This document shows positions 35,578 to 50,500 of a stretch of 64,000 bases of DNA, one piece after another. Below the pieces are notes generated by a model. That model had not been told where the DNA came from, searched no databases, and was given only the letters and a program-made list of their open reading frames with translations. The stretch covers positions 42,171,135-42,235,134 of the forward strand of contig CM051517.1 in NCBI GenBank assembly GCA_028015205.1. Reading direction: 5' to 3'. The stretch's first letter is position 1, and each line of letters opens with the position of its first letter. This DNA is from Mytilisepta virgata. Lineage: Eukaryota; Mollusca; Bivalvia; Mytilida; Mytilidae. Both the position numbers and the translations under genes were made by a program.

Positions 35578-38500
35578 CTGAAAAAAAAATGAAATTAATT
35601 TGGAAAAATTCTCTTATTTTATCAGTCTTTTTAATATGTGATCTGCTTTCTTCAATGTTAGAAAAACATGCATCAGGCTTTCCTGAGATTTTTACTATTG
35701 CCTTTGTTATTTATAAAGGTTTAATATAAAGTTGAAATCATTAGCTCAAACTCATTTAAATCAAACAAAATTACTTTTGTTAATAGAGAATAATACAAGG
35801 CAAAATCGGTATCACATACCGTATCACCCAGAGATTCCAATATCAGCTCCAGGGTCTTTGGTCCGAGGTATGATATTTGATCAAGGGGTGATACGGATTT
35901 TGACATGTTTTATGCACTTTATCATACATTTCAACAGTGGTGAAGAATTTTTTTCTGGTCACATGACCAACATCATTTTAAGGGATATGATAATGATTAT
36001 GGATGAATTATTGTTTAACGTCCAGTGGCAACCAGGTGCATATCAGTATGAGAACATGTTGATATGATAATGAATATGATTCCTGCTTTGTACTAGACCG
36101 TCCGATTTTTAATGTGCTAATTCACGAGGTAACTGTCCGCAGGAAGACATATCATCTCACTCGGACACATTATACTGACTCCGAGCTGAACAGTCTTTGC
36201 TCTTACTCATAGATGCCGCGTGCTTGGGGGAGAAACAGCAACTACCAATTTTAATGTCTTTGGTTTGACCCGGCCGGGGATCGAACCCGCGACCTTCCGC
36301 ACACGGGGCGAGCACGCTACCACGAGACCACCGAGACGGTAGGAATATGATAAAGGGGTGATGATATCGATATCATCACAGTAAAAAATACAGCTGACAA
36401 TGTTCTTTCAGTATCGTATATGCAATTTTCCTTTATTTAGTACAAAGTATGAAACTTGACCTCAGTTTTCATTGTAATTTTCTGTTTCAACTTATGCATG
36501 TATCACATTAGTCTACACTTTCTATGATTTACAATAATGACTGCATGCAGCTATTTCTAAACTGCACACCATCTAACACTAATTTTACATTCCTCTCACC
36601 AAAAATTCTATTATTTAGAACTCTATTTCTTGAAATGTTTTTGCTGAGTGTTGGAGACACCAAAGTACTGTGTATCTGACAGATTAACATTTTTTGAACT
36701 ACTTACCTATACATACACCATTATTTGTTATTCCTGCACATTTAAATGGTTGCTTAGGAACAAATGGTGTAGATTCATTTTTCTTTTGTGGATGAGTTGC
36801 AGTTCCCATCACAACCAAACTCCACTCCTTTAACTGAGCTGAAAATATAAATATTAAGAAAGTTATTTTCATAGACATCTACTTTTAGAAAAAAAAAATT
36901 TATATGTAAACAAACATGGATGAATTGTAGAATCCTTTTGTATACAGAGTAAATAATTTCTTAGAATTCTTATCAGAAGATAAAATTTTTTGTCAATGAA
37001 ATCGGAAGTAATAGAGCAGGATATTTGCAGTGATAATGCATTATCTCTTAAGGTATCAATGTCTTCAAGCAATATACAGTAGATTGTAATTGAAAAAAGC
37101 TTCCCCAGTGACAGCAAAATATAGTTTCCTTCACTGTTTGGAAGATTTGGTTATCAATACTACGGTATCTTAAAATATCAGCACTGTAATTATTGTAACT
37201 TGTACTCTTTACAATGCATATCTACAGGTACTGTTATCTGAACAAAACATTATACTTTTTAGAGGTGAGGATCACCCTTTTTGTCTCAAAATTGCCTTAA
37301 TTTTTCATAAAATATTGATATGTTACCCTTAAAATTTTTCTAATTTTTCATAATACTTTGCTGTATTTTAAAATCTTACCAATAACTCAAAAAAATCTCA
37401 ACCTATCCATTTTTGAATATTGACATGCAACTCTAAAAAAAATATTCAGTATCTTCCTTTATACATGCAGTGTTCATTGTATGCAAATGTGTACAAGGTA
37501 TTGTATGTCATTTACATAGAAACAAGGGAAAACTGCTAATTGTTGAAGATGATTTCCTTGAGATTTTGTAAACCTTTTGATTGATTGATTGATTGATTGT
37601 TGTTTAACGCCGTGCTGGCGATATTGCAGCCAATATCACGGCGAGAACTAATTAGACCCGAACTGATTAAGTAAACCTTTTGAAAAGTAATTTTTAGTAA
37701 ATTAGTTATATAAGTGAAACATTCTGAAAAAGACTGAAAACCTGACATATATTCAAAATTTGAACAAAATATCAGTACCGGTATTTAAAACTGTAAAGTT
37801 AGATTTTCACTGGAAAAGATTAGATCCAAGAATTTCTCCTTTTGATTTACTCAGAAATAACTATTACATGGCGATATTTCAGCTTCCTTCAGACTTTTAT
37901 ATGTTCAGTTCTATGGGAAGATGTTGTCTCATTGATGCATACACCATATCCATATATTTTGTATAACAGCTTTTCTATAAACATGATCTCATTTGGTTGT
38001 GAGTGTATATTACAAGTTCTAACTAGAGGCTCAGAGGGCTGAGTCGGTATTGCTCACCTGGCATGAAAGCCATTTTTATTGATGTACCTCAGAGAAGTCA
38101 CTTCTCCCTATCATTATGAAGTGTGGTAAGCTTAGGAACCAAATTTTCTTCATCAAGGTCCTTCTACTTACAGTTCAGCATATTCTAAAATTTTGCAGTT
38201 CTTCAGAAGATTTTTGCATGTATTTCCCATAGGGTCTTATGTTAACATAAGTCCTCTGCTGAAAACCATTTTGAATTCGGGATCGGAACCAGAGTAACAA
38301 CACTTGGTGAGCACCTTGAAAGGAACATTCAGACAATGTTTGGTTTCAAGCAATTCTGTTGTTCTGTAGATTTTTGTTATATGTCATAGACACTTTCTGT
38401 CAAGTTTGGCTCTATTTGGCCAAGCAGTTCAAGAGAAAAAATTTTTTTCTAATTAACCAATCAGAAACAAGAGTTGCCCATGGCGGCCATGTTTGTCGCC

Positions 38501-41500
38501 TGATCTGGACAAAATGAGAAAACTTTGTAAAAAACCTAAACAGATGCTTCCTGTCAATTCTCATTCCATTTGACGAAGTGGTTTCAAAGAAGAAGATTAT
38601 CAACCGATGAAAGACAAGAACTGCCCATGACGGCCATGTTTGTTGCCTGATCAGGACGAAATGAGGAAACTTTGTATAGAACCTCCCAATTGGATGCTTT
38701 GTGTCAGGTTTCGTTCCATTTGGCCAAGCAACTACAGAGGAGAAGATTAAAATGTGAAAAGTTAACAGATGACGGACGCCAAGTGATGACAAAAGCTCAC
38801 ATGGACTTTGGCCAGGTGAGCTAAAAAGGTAGGATCATTTATATCTTATGTACAAGGCTAAGACAATCTAAAAATGAATTAAATTTCTACCTTAAATAAT
38901 TTTAAAAAGCTGCAAATTATCACCCTTTAGATTTTATTATTTTCAAAAAAAATTTACTCTGTCTAGATAATATGAAATAAGAGTGATTTTTTTTTTTCTG
39001 AAATTTAGCAGCCTTAAGTTAAAATAAATACATTTTTTACATATTGATAATGTTGCAAAGTTATAATATGTGGACAATTAACTTCAGTTGTGCTACTACA
39101 TACACCTATAGATGAAATCAGTTAAAATCTACCATTAGTCAGAAATAAGAAAATATTTCATAAGATGTGGTCTAGAAAATACATAAAATATGCTTTATAC
39201 AACATTCATAACACATCTATTTGATACCATCAACTGCAAGAAAGCAAATTTAAAATAAAAAATTTAACATAATCAAAATAAGCAACCAAAACAAGGAAAA
39301 ATATTAAATATAAGTAATTTAAAAGTTCTAATGTTAAAAAAATATTTCAAACACAGAGTAATTTAGCTTTACTGAACTGGCAAAAAATGTTATGTTGGTT
39401 AATGGTTCACAGAAAATCTTCAATAGATTATGTAAAATGGAAATTATAAAATAAATCAATACCAAACACTTCAATCAGCCTCTAACATAACAAAAAAAAT
39501 CACAACATGCTAAAGAAAGAGCAATTGGTCACATGACATTCAACAACATATCAAAGGGACACAACTCAATAAAACAGATAAAGAGTTATATCCCTTTACT
39601 TAACAGAACTAAATACTATTATGAACAACAAATTCATGCCTATACGAAGACATATCTTGCCTGGTGTCATGTTCTCTCGTACCATCCTCATGTATTGCAG
39701 GGCCGACATGTTTTTCTTTTTTGCCAATGTTTCAAATATACACATGTGATCTTTACTTGGAAAGTTGTGGTTATGAAAAAATGGGTCGTGGTATGGAGAA
39801 TTTGCATAAATGTTTCGACTGCTTGGATAATCTGATCTAACAAAAAATGGAGGTTCTGTGGTGGTGGTGGTTGTAGATGTGGTTGTAGATGATGTTGTTG
39901 TTGTTTTTGGCTGATAAAATTGCTGATCATAAGAATTAAAGTAATTTGGATACCGAGGAGGATATTGGGATTCAAATCTAGATCTGTAAGGATCTTTGTT
40001 TCTTTGATGATTGTTATAAAATTGTTGGCTTTCAACAATATCTGGTTGATAAACAGAACTATCGTAATTGTTTTGAGTATAGTGTGCGTAGTCGTAATTT
40101 TTTTTAGGGCGTGATTTAGTCTTCTCCTGTGGATGACGATCAGTTCCATACAAGACAAGCACCCAGTCCTTCAATTTAGCTCCCCGGACTGTAAACAAAA
40201 AAGACGGACAAACAACATTAGTGGCAATGTATCAAACACTCACAAAAGGGGAAAATATCATATTATATGGAAAACAATTCAGGCCCACACATAACATGCT
40301 CCTAAAATACTCAAATAAAAAAATATCTAATACATGTATTAAAAAATGTTTTATCCTTTAAAAAAGCCTATATGTGTAAAATTTAAAAAAGAATAAGATA
40401 TGAATGAAAAGAATTTTACATAAGGAAATGAAAACTAACAACTAAACAAAATATAACAAAATAAAGTAAACATGATAAAACACAAGAAACCAATGATGAA
40501 AATATTTGTCATTTACCAATGTGGGTATTTTACATATGTGAATAAAACAAAATACAAAAGCTTAGCATCAAGCCTTTCATGCATGACCAGTGATTAAAAG
40601 GTTAAAATAAACAAATCATAGACTGGAACATTAAAATACAATGCTCTAAGTTCCTAACTGGAACACAAGAAATATACTTGGGTCATTAATAAATCAAACA
40701 TGCTTCTAAGGTACAGCAATGATAAACTATGAAATGACCAGCAGCTAATGAAAACTAGAGGCTCTAAAGAGCCTGTATCGCTCACTTGGATTTGTCCACC
40801 TTGAGCAGGACTAAGTGTAATAGTCATCTTGGCTGATTTTCCCATAGGGTCCATTGTTAATAAATAATGGCTGTGGCAGCCATCTCGGTTGATCCAGGTC
40901 ACTGGAACACAATTCTGAGAGAGGAACATCTTAGGACCATGCCAAGTCTGGTTCCAATTGGCCAAGTGGTTTAAGACAAGAAGATTTTAAAATTAATTTT
41001 CTCATAGGGTCCTATGTCACTTAAGGTTTGGCCTTGGTGGCCATCTTGGTAGACAGTCTGGGTCATAGTACATAAATCTGAAAGAGGACCATCTAAGAAC
41101 TATTACTGCCAAGTCTGGTTCCAATTGGCCAAGAAGATCTTTAAATGAATTTCCCATAGATATTAAACTATGTTCGGCAGTGGCCACCATCCGGGTTGAC
41201 AATCCAGGTCATAATTCTGAAAGAGGACCAGCTAAAGACCATTGCTGCCTACTGTGGTTCCAACTGACCTTCTAGTTTCAAAAGATCCCCCTTTTCTATT
41301 TTTAGTAACAGCAGCCATGTTGGTTGGAAGTTGGGGATGCCATACATAATTTTGGAAAGTGGTCATCCAAAGACCATTCCACTAAATTTTGGTCCCCATT
41401 GACCGAGTGGTTTCAGAGAAGAAGATCTTTGAAAGAAAGTTTATGCTGGATGACAATGGATGCCAAGTAATGGCAAAAGCTGGCATGGCCTTATAGGCCA

Positions 41501-44500
41501 GGTGAGCTAAAAATGAAAAAATCTCAATGAAGTCACTAAAGCATGATATAAAGATCACAGGTTAAATATCAAATTGGAATTCATCCAATAAGTATTTTAG
41601 ATAATTAAGTAAAACCTGGCTCCTCAATGTGAGTTTAAAACCTAGCCATTTTAATTTTTTCACACAAACATTCAAAACAAGTTTACATTTTAATAATTGG
41701 TGTGTTAAATATTTAGAAACATAATTTGACTTTAGTACATTAGAAAAATTTTTAGTGATAGAGTAAGTTAGAAGTAACAAATTAAAGAGAATCAATGGTC
41801 TTTGAATAGCTTTATAAGACCTCACAATATTTTTATAAGCTTGTGATCATTAGAAATTAGAACTGCTCTGCCGACCTGACCCCACCCTCAACTAAGTTAA
41901 TGAACCATAGCTACCATACAGTTCTCTTATAATGAAGACCAGGGAATTCTCAATCTTACTTTGTTAAAAGCAAAAACTGCAGATTTACTTCTCATGTTCA
42001 AGTATCTCTGTCACTGTCAGTTTAAACAATATTTTCTGCAATCACTAACTACTTGTTTTCAAAAGAAAAGACTATTTTTAACAGAGTTTGCACTTTTAAA
42101 AAGCCATGATTGACATTAATAAGAATTTCAGTAGCAAATTTTATCTAATGAAAAGTAACTTTTATTGTTTTCAAAAGTTATTCATTTTCATTTTCTACCA
42201 TTTCAGATTTCAAACTGCAAAATCAAAATGGATGTCATTTGAAAAGCCAAATAGTACTGCTTTGTTTACCTAATTTCCATTTTTTGCCATATTAGAATTA
42301 AAATATTTCATTGCAGCCAAATATTTGTATTAGATTTTAACATGGGTAACATTGCTTGCTTAAATTTTACCCCTCACTTATGCTCGGGATAAAATTTTAC
42401 TCAAATATTAAAATCTGCAACAAACATATGGCTGTGATGAATAATTTCTTAACAATACTGTATTTGTACTATATTTACATTTGAAAGGGTTGATGTAGTT
42501 TGTTGACTGGTATGTCATTGTTAACCCTGGTTGTTAACCTTTCCTGGGATCACTTGTTTTGAATAGTCTATGAATTAAAAAACCAAAGTCATTGATACAA
42601 GAAATCTAGAGATAAGAGATGCCTACTTTTATCCAGATTCTTATCTAACCCACCCCTCAAAGAGAGTAATTGCACATGTTAAGAAGATCATACATCCTAT
42701 AGTTAATGCTATATGATAAGATTTAACCAAGGTCAATGAAATTTGTCATGTAGGTTTCAATTTGATTACATGCTTATCTTCTCAACTAGTTTAGAAGGTC
42801 CTACTACATGTACTTAGAGAGATACACTCACAATAAAAAATTTGATATAATCATTTTTTCCTAAACTCTCTTGAAGAAAAATTAATAGCAACAGAACAAG
42901 TGTTTCTAATCAATCTAAATACATTTAAAAGTCCATCTGTACAAGTTATCTTAATTTGTCATGTGAACATAGCTCAGCTAATTTCTATATTTAAATAGCT
43001 TTCTACTTAGGTCTTGCACTATGAAAAAAATGCCATTAATTTTGCCTACTTTGTATCATGCTTTTAATCTCACTATCTACTATTTATAGAAATTTTGAAC
43101 TGCTTTCTGTGAACCATTGTCTACAAAGCACTGAATGTAAACTAGAGTATCAGGATCTATAGGAAGAAATGCTTTGGCCAATATATATGTGTATCAATTT
43201 TATATTACATACAATCCATCAAATGTAATTTCTTTAGGAAAAGATATTAATGTTATTTGTTCAAAATTCATTTTAATTATGTCAGCATTTCTTCTCCAAG
43301 ACTAATTTCTGTTTAGACTTTCATCCATTTACAAGAGAATAGTATACTTATTCATTTGGAAAGTCTACCAATAAAATTCTGTTTCCTATCTTACTAACTT
43401 CCCCATACATCCAAATAAGTACATTTAATCCCTTTCTCCTGTCACAATACCTCCCCTCCAACATATTACAAAGATCTGTCTTGTTTTAGAGGGATTTTTA
43501 AAATAATAGTCCATGAATATGGAAAGGCACCTTCAAAATGGGAATTGGATTACTTTACATTAACATGGAACTGCAGTTAAACTGAAAGGATGAAAATCTA
43601 AATTATTCAATAATTGGAAATCAACATGAAGATCTATACCCACAAAGGCAAAGATACAATTATCATTGCCTGATAATGAACAACAAAATCTTACAAAACA
43701 ATTTTCAAAAGTTAACAAAAAGTAATACAAACTTAAGCAAAGATAACAAAAATATACTATTAGCTATAACCATGCCCTAATGAAAAATTACATTGAAATT
43801 CAGACTTTTACTTAACCTTATTATGGCTTATATTGTTTACTCTAAGTTATAAAGATTCTTCAAAAATTCAAACTGGCTATAAAGATCTTTAATCTATTTA
43901 TCCTCTATTTCTGCAAAAAGCATAAAATGTAAAAAAAAATACTACTGTCTATAAAAATAAGAAAAAAATCATAGAACTAATAAAATTCTTACAAGAACTG
44001 GCTCCATTTTCAATTTCTAGTATCCATACTCCTTTAGCAGTCTCTCCCCAGTTATGAGTGGTCATGAAAGCCCAGTTATTAAAGCCTTCTCTTGAATTAT
44101 CGTGAGCACGTCTGGCTAGCAATGTTGATCTTGTACCCATTGGTGAGATCAAAAATATTTGAATTTCACCTCTTCGTGAGGCTGTAAGAGTTATCCTTGC
44201 TTGGACATGTTCTAGGTATTTGACATGGTCCACAACGCCTTCACAGCCGTCCGTATCGAGGTATACAGTTATTTTTCCATTCATTGGAATGGGTCTGAAG
44301 AAAAGAACAACATTTTCTCTGTAAACTATTTTAATTTGAAAGATATTAATTTCAATACCATGAAAATCAAATTAAAACTTAAGCTTAGCAAATGCATCTT
44401 GCCTCAAGGCTTCAAGAAACAATTCAAAAGTTGAAATGATACAATAAGACCCTTTTTTGATGATATATTTACTGCGAAGAGATTTACTACTGAATTTACA

Positions 44501-47500
44501 TAATGCTCTGCGTCCTAGATACTTCAAAAAATGATATCTTGATGAAAAAGCCATGGATTTGCTAACATTTCACAGATTTCAAAGATCAGGCAAATCCTGT
44601 TAGTCAACAAAATTTGGAAAGAAAGCCTGCTGTTGTTCAACAATATTGTTTGTATGTGGTTACACAAGATTTTACACCAAAATCAATGAATGAAACAGAA
44701 CTTCTGCTCTTTTTCAAATTTGAGGCATTGAAGATTTAGAAAAGACAAAAATTAATTAGAACAACAGGAAACAAAGGTATAGCCAAAAATTTTATGGATA
44801 ATCTTAATATTTCCCCCACAAAAAAACAATTTTTTGGTTTGTCCAGTAATTCTAGTTTCAAGTGATGCTGATATTAGTTTATATACAAGCGGTGAAGTCC
44901 TATAACATAAATTTCATATTTACTTGTCATGATCCCTTGATCGAATTTCACATATATGTTGAGGAGGCACTTTTGTCCAGTTTCTGGCCAATCTGACCAT
45001 AGCACCAGCGTCCATCAAACCATATCCAAAGGAATGACTCACTGAAAAAAAAATTGTTATCAATGAAAAGTACTTATAAGTCTTCTGATAGTAAAATATG
45101 TAATATGCAAAGAATAAATCTATATTATTTATGGTATCATTTGCTTATCTTACTCTGAAGGAAATTTAAGAAAAAGTAGAAACTGTGAGGGGACCTCACT
45201 AACTATACCCTCCGCTACTAGCTTCTGATGAAGTATGTTGGAGAAGTCGCGATGATAAAATGCATGGTGAATTGTTTCATAATTTCTAAGTTGAACTGGG
45301 TATAACTCAGGGAAAAATATAAGGACCAGGATATCCTTCGCATGTGCACATCTACATATTAGGATCTTGCAGTATACAGAGTTTCATGAGCTTCTGATGA
45401 AGCATGTTGGAGAAGTCACTATGACAAAATGCACGGTGAATTGTCTCACACTTTCTAAGTTCAATTGGGCAGAACTCCATGGAAAATTGATGGACAACAA
45501 AATTCTCTATACAGCAGAGTTAACTTGTCATTACCTTAAGCTATACCAAGTTTAGTTGAAATATGACAAAACATGTGGAAGTTTGTTCGGACAGACAGAC
45601 AGGCTGATTCCTATATACCCCCCCCCCCCCCCCCAATAAAAAAAAAAAAACTTTGTTTGCTGGGGGTATAATAACAGGTACCATTTTTTGTTTGTTTTTT
45701 TATAAGTTGTCTTTAATTTGTTTCATTGTCTCTTTGACTGTATACCTTTAACTTTGATGCAAATAAACAAGTGTTAACATTATATAACTTCTGGAAAACA
45801 GCTTCTGGTATAAAGTAAATTGCTAGTTTTTTATTATCACATAGATATCCAAATAATGATTCTGAGCCCTCACTCTTTACTGCTGTATGCTCAGTGAAAT
45901 AAAAGGAAATACCAGAGCTGAATCAAACAGTCCAACTGAATGAACCAAGCATACTTATACAATAGTTGCTTATATAGAGGGTATTATCATGATATAGTGA
46001 CTGCCCAAGGGACTGATATTGCCTGAAACATTGATAATACCCGAGCTGCAGGCGAGGGCATCATCAATGTTGAAGGCAATATCTGTCCCGAGGGCAGTCA
46101 ATTTATCATGATAATGCCCGCTATATCAGCAACTATTGTGTTTATTTCATTGAAGAATATAAATCTGCTAGGTGTGGGTTCCTTACATGTACATGTATGT
46201 TGAATACCTCATGATGACATCTGGATGTGTGTTTATGTTTCTGTCATTACTTTTGGTGCTATGCTGGTATATTGTACATTCATGGAAGTTCCTCATATAT
46301 ATTCTTTTTTCTACTGAGGCATTACTGACAAGAATTTATTATTCGAAATATGCTTACCTACTAAGTACATAAAAAAGGCACCCTGTTATATAATATTACA
46401 ACAATACTATTTGAGCAAGTATTGTTTTTATTTCATTGAAACCAAAATTTCATCTAGAATTGTCTAGAATTTAATTAACAATTGCTGTATCACGTTTGCG
46501 TTTTAAAAAAGGGGACATAATGATAATGCCTGCTTGACATTTTAAGGCAGATTAATAAATACCACATGACCATGTTTTAACCAATAAAAACAACTAAATT
46601 TTCTCTATGAAATAATAAACATTACATAATAGCGAGCGCAGCAAGCCCTATAGGAGCATATGCATTTTCAACATATGGGTCATATAGAAAAGTCTTTGTT
46701 TAATGGGGGCAGCCATACTGTGCTACAAACTAAGGCTAGAAATAGTTTCGTTCACCAGAAACGGAAGTAAGGGAAATATAATTTTGGAGTCAGAATCATA
46801 CCGGAAAGGGCTTTTTGGCCACGCCAACAGCATATTAAGACTGTTCTCTGAAATAGACTCTTCCTACATGTACACAAACACCAAAGGGTACAAAATGAGA
46901 TAACATTAATTTTACTACAATATCCAGGAAAGTATTTCTTCATTTACCACACTCAATTTTTTTTATATTTCAAAATGCAAGGCTTGCAAGAATTTTAAAT
47001 GTTAATACATACCACTTCTATTAACACCATTGAGTATCCAATCATCTGCTTTTAAATTTCCCTTTTTAGAAGTATGTACAACAATATGCTGCATATCCCT
47101 CCATGTCAGACTTGGACTGAAATACAGTATAAAACTTACAATATAGGTTCCCTGAGTAACACAAGATAGTATAGTAACATTGCATCACAGAATCTATTAA
47201 TAAAAACTTTACAACCATTTCAAACTGAAATCCAGACTTTCAAATCATTCAAATTCATAAATACAAGTACCTAGTGAGAAAGTTACTACCAGATGAACAC
47301 TTACTAAGTACTTGTTTAGTGTTTAAGTTAAGAGTTTCAAGCTCAGTAGCTAAAGGGCCTTTACGAGAACACTTGTTTGGCTATTATGTATGAAGTACAA
47401 GACAAAAAGTTAAAAATGGGCCATGACAGGAACTTCCAGTCTAATTCTAAAACAGCCAGATTACTTCCAGGATACTTTGATTAAAATTAAATTCCAAGGA

Positions 47501-50500
47501 TTTCCTGATGAGACATAAACAAGACTCAATGCTTACTCAACTTTTCATGTAAATACAAGGGCCTTTCCTATTTGAAGATCACTGGTATACCTTTTACTTT
47601 GCTTCAAAAGAGGACCTACAAATTAAGGTTTTTACTTACTTGGCTTCTAATGCAAGAGCTACAATACCAGCAGCCAAAGGAGCACTGGCTGATGTTCCTG
47701 TATGTGTTTCTGTACATGTTTTCCGCAGATCTGTTGTTACCTAAAATAGCAAAATGTTCATTATAATAGTCCTGAAAGTCATTGTCAGAATGTTTACATG
47801 TCATGCTAATGGGATAAAAAGTCTTGATTATCTATCATAAAAGTCAGATTCCCCACCACTTTTTGCACTTTCCAATTTTCTATCATTAAATTCAGATTCC
47901 AAATCACTTTTTTGCACTATTGGATAAAACAATGAACTGTATAAATCAATTATCAAAACAGGTTTCCTGACAATACGTGAGGTTTATTTTTTGTTGCTCA
48001 AAGACAATAACCATTTTGAACAAGATGATTTTTATGAAGAAATAATAGTCAGACAAGTATTAGTGCAAATGTAGAAATAAAAGACAATTTATCCCAAATA
48101 ATACTGTCCCTACTTATAATCTCTAATTACTTCTATAAATTCAGAAATTTATGTGATTTTTATTCACTGAAACATGCGATAGTAAAAACATCACAATAAA
48201 TGTTGCTCAAAGTTACTTAGTAATGCAATTTTCATTCATGCAAAACATTTGATAAGATGAACATTGCAATAAATGAAAATGGCATACTTTTTGCTAGTAA
48301 TATTGAATCAGTATAATACAAAGGAATCGCTTTATAAATCATTAAATCATTGTAATCATTGTCAGATGTCACAGTACAGGCATAAATATCAACATGTTAA
48401 TGGAGTTTTTAGTTTTTTGGTTCTATTTTTCAGTCATTTGAATCTGGTTTACAATGTGTTGGTAATTGTATCATTTTCCCAAATCTTAGGCTTTGAGAAC
48501 TGCCTATGAAATGCACATATACAAACATCAAAATAGATATCGTACAATGTTAATTTAGCAAATTTTATAACTTTCATATAAAAAGTTACTTATGTTATGT
48601 TACTTTTATTTTCTGAGTACATATAGTTCTCATAAAGAACAGCTTACTTTCAATTTATTGCTAATTATTTTAAGACAAATACCATAACAATCTATCTAAA
48701 TAGTATCTATTGATCTGATATCTCTACTCATTTTATCATTTCAGGCCAAATGTCTTATTCATATTCCCACATTACTACATAACACACGACTCATTTGGAA
48801 ATTTACATGTAAATTATACCCATACTGTAGACTGAGCAAGTGTTTTTCCCTTAAACATCAATATAGTACGGTGGAAATCTAATTTGGTCGACAAGAAAAA
48901 CAATGTTATAGAGTGAAGAAGTAATGGTTCCGTCATTCTTTGATGACCCGGTCTCGTTTGTTATTCTATTGTCTACGGTAAAATTGATTCTGCAATGCCA
49001 TTATAGTAGTAAATAATCAATCGTCCACTGACCAATAATATATCAATAAGTTCATAATACAATCAAAATAATTCCACAGTATGGCTTCAGACCATTGGGG
49101 TATATATCTATAAGATTCAATTATTAAAAGACAGGAATGTTTATTTTCAAAGTCCCATTGAAAGTATGTTTTCTTCCACACTTCTCAAATTCCCTAAATA
49201 TTGGGAGTTCTAGTATATAAACATTAAAAGTTGCTGAAACTCAACTTGCTAATATATATACATGTAGACCTTAATAAAAAAATAGGAAAATTATCACAGA
49301 ATGGAAGTCTGAGGCTGAAGGAAATGTACAATATTCTTTTTTTTAACTAATATACAAACGAAAATAATGTCCATATGATTCAATACAGGTTTAATTTATG
49401 AAATCTATGTTTGTTTCACCTGTGTATTCAATATGAATAAAATATTCACTGAGTTTTCAAAATTAATATAAAACTATAACAGCTCTAATCACCATAACTT
49501 TATAGAAATGAAGTTATATTGGTTTTACCTTTTGGCGTTTTAGTTTATTGCTTGGTTTTAAAAATTTTAGGCCTTGTGCACAACCGAAAAGTAGCAAACG
49601 ACGAAAGGTGCACATCAGAATTTATCATTATATTTTACTTAATTTCCAAGACTATTTCATAGCATAGTAATAATTCACATGAATATCACAATCTGTTTAT
49701 CGATTTGAGTGTTATATATGATAAATGGTGTCAATTATTATATACCCATTAACTCTCCATTGGGGAAATCAATGATATAAATAGATTATCGGTTAGATAA
49801 TAGTATTTCACTTTATCTGTGGTCATTTAAATACAAAAGTATCAACATCCTCACAATTGGAAGATAAAATGTATCAATTTAGTACAAAGAAATAAAATTT
49901 CTAAACCAAATAATGGATGAAAGTTTTTCACCAAATGATTATCTGAAACCATTTTATTTCTCATTAACTTTTTGAATGATGATTTTCTGAGTGTGGACTT
50001 TCAGAATCAAAAATCAATTTTTTTCTGAGGTAAAATAAGTTCAACTCATATGATCCAAAATCAGTTTTAATGGATTCCCTTTGTCGTGCATTATTAAAGA
50101 ACAAATATCAACAAGGACCAGAAAATGGTACATTTCACATATCCAGCATTTATAATTATAAAGATAACGTCTTTTGTTTTGTTTAGATTTTACCATACCT
50201 GATGGAATTCCTAAGTTAGGTGAGCACATTGACAGTTCTTAATGGATTTAATTTTAAAAGATAAGCTTTAATTAATAGCAGAATATTAAAACCGAGCATG
50301 ATGATACAGTGTCCTATTTTCTTTAAAGTAATCATCATTGGAAGTGATTTCCATTCCTCTGTTCAAAAGATAGCATTAACAGGTTTGGGAAGTTTTGCAT
50401 ACTTGAAATGGTAAAGATGTTAAAATTTCTGGATGATTATTCACACAAAAATTGTTTACATTCTGTATATATATTTGCACTGGTAAAAACCAAGTTAAAA

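Noticed and set aside
39688..40158. 156-codon minus ORF rich in His/Thr/Ile
   Set aside because: It is a shifted frame of the furin alternative terminal exon.
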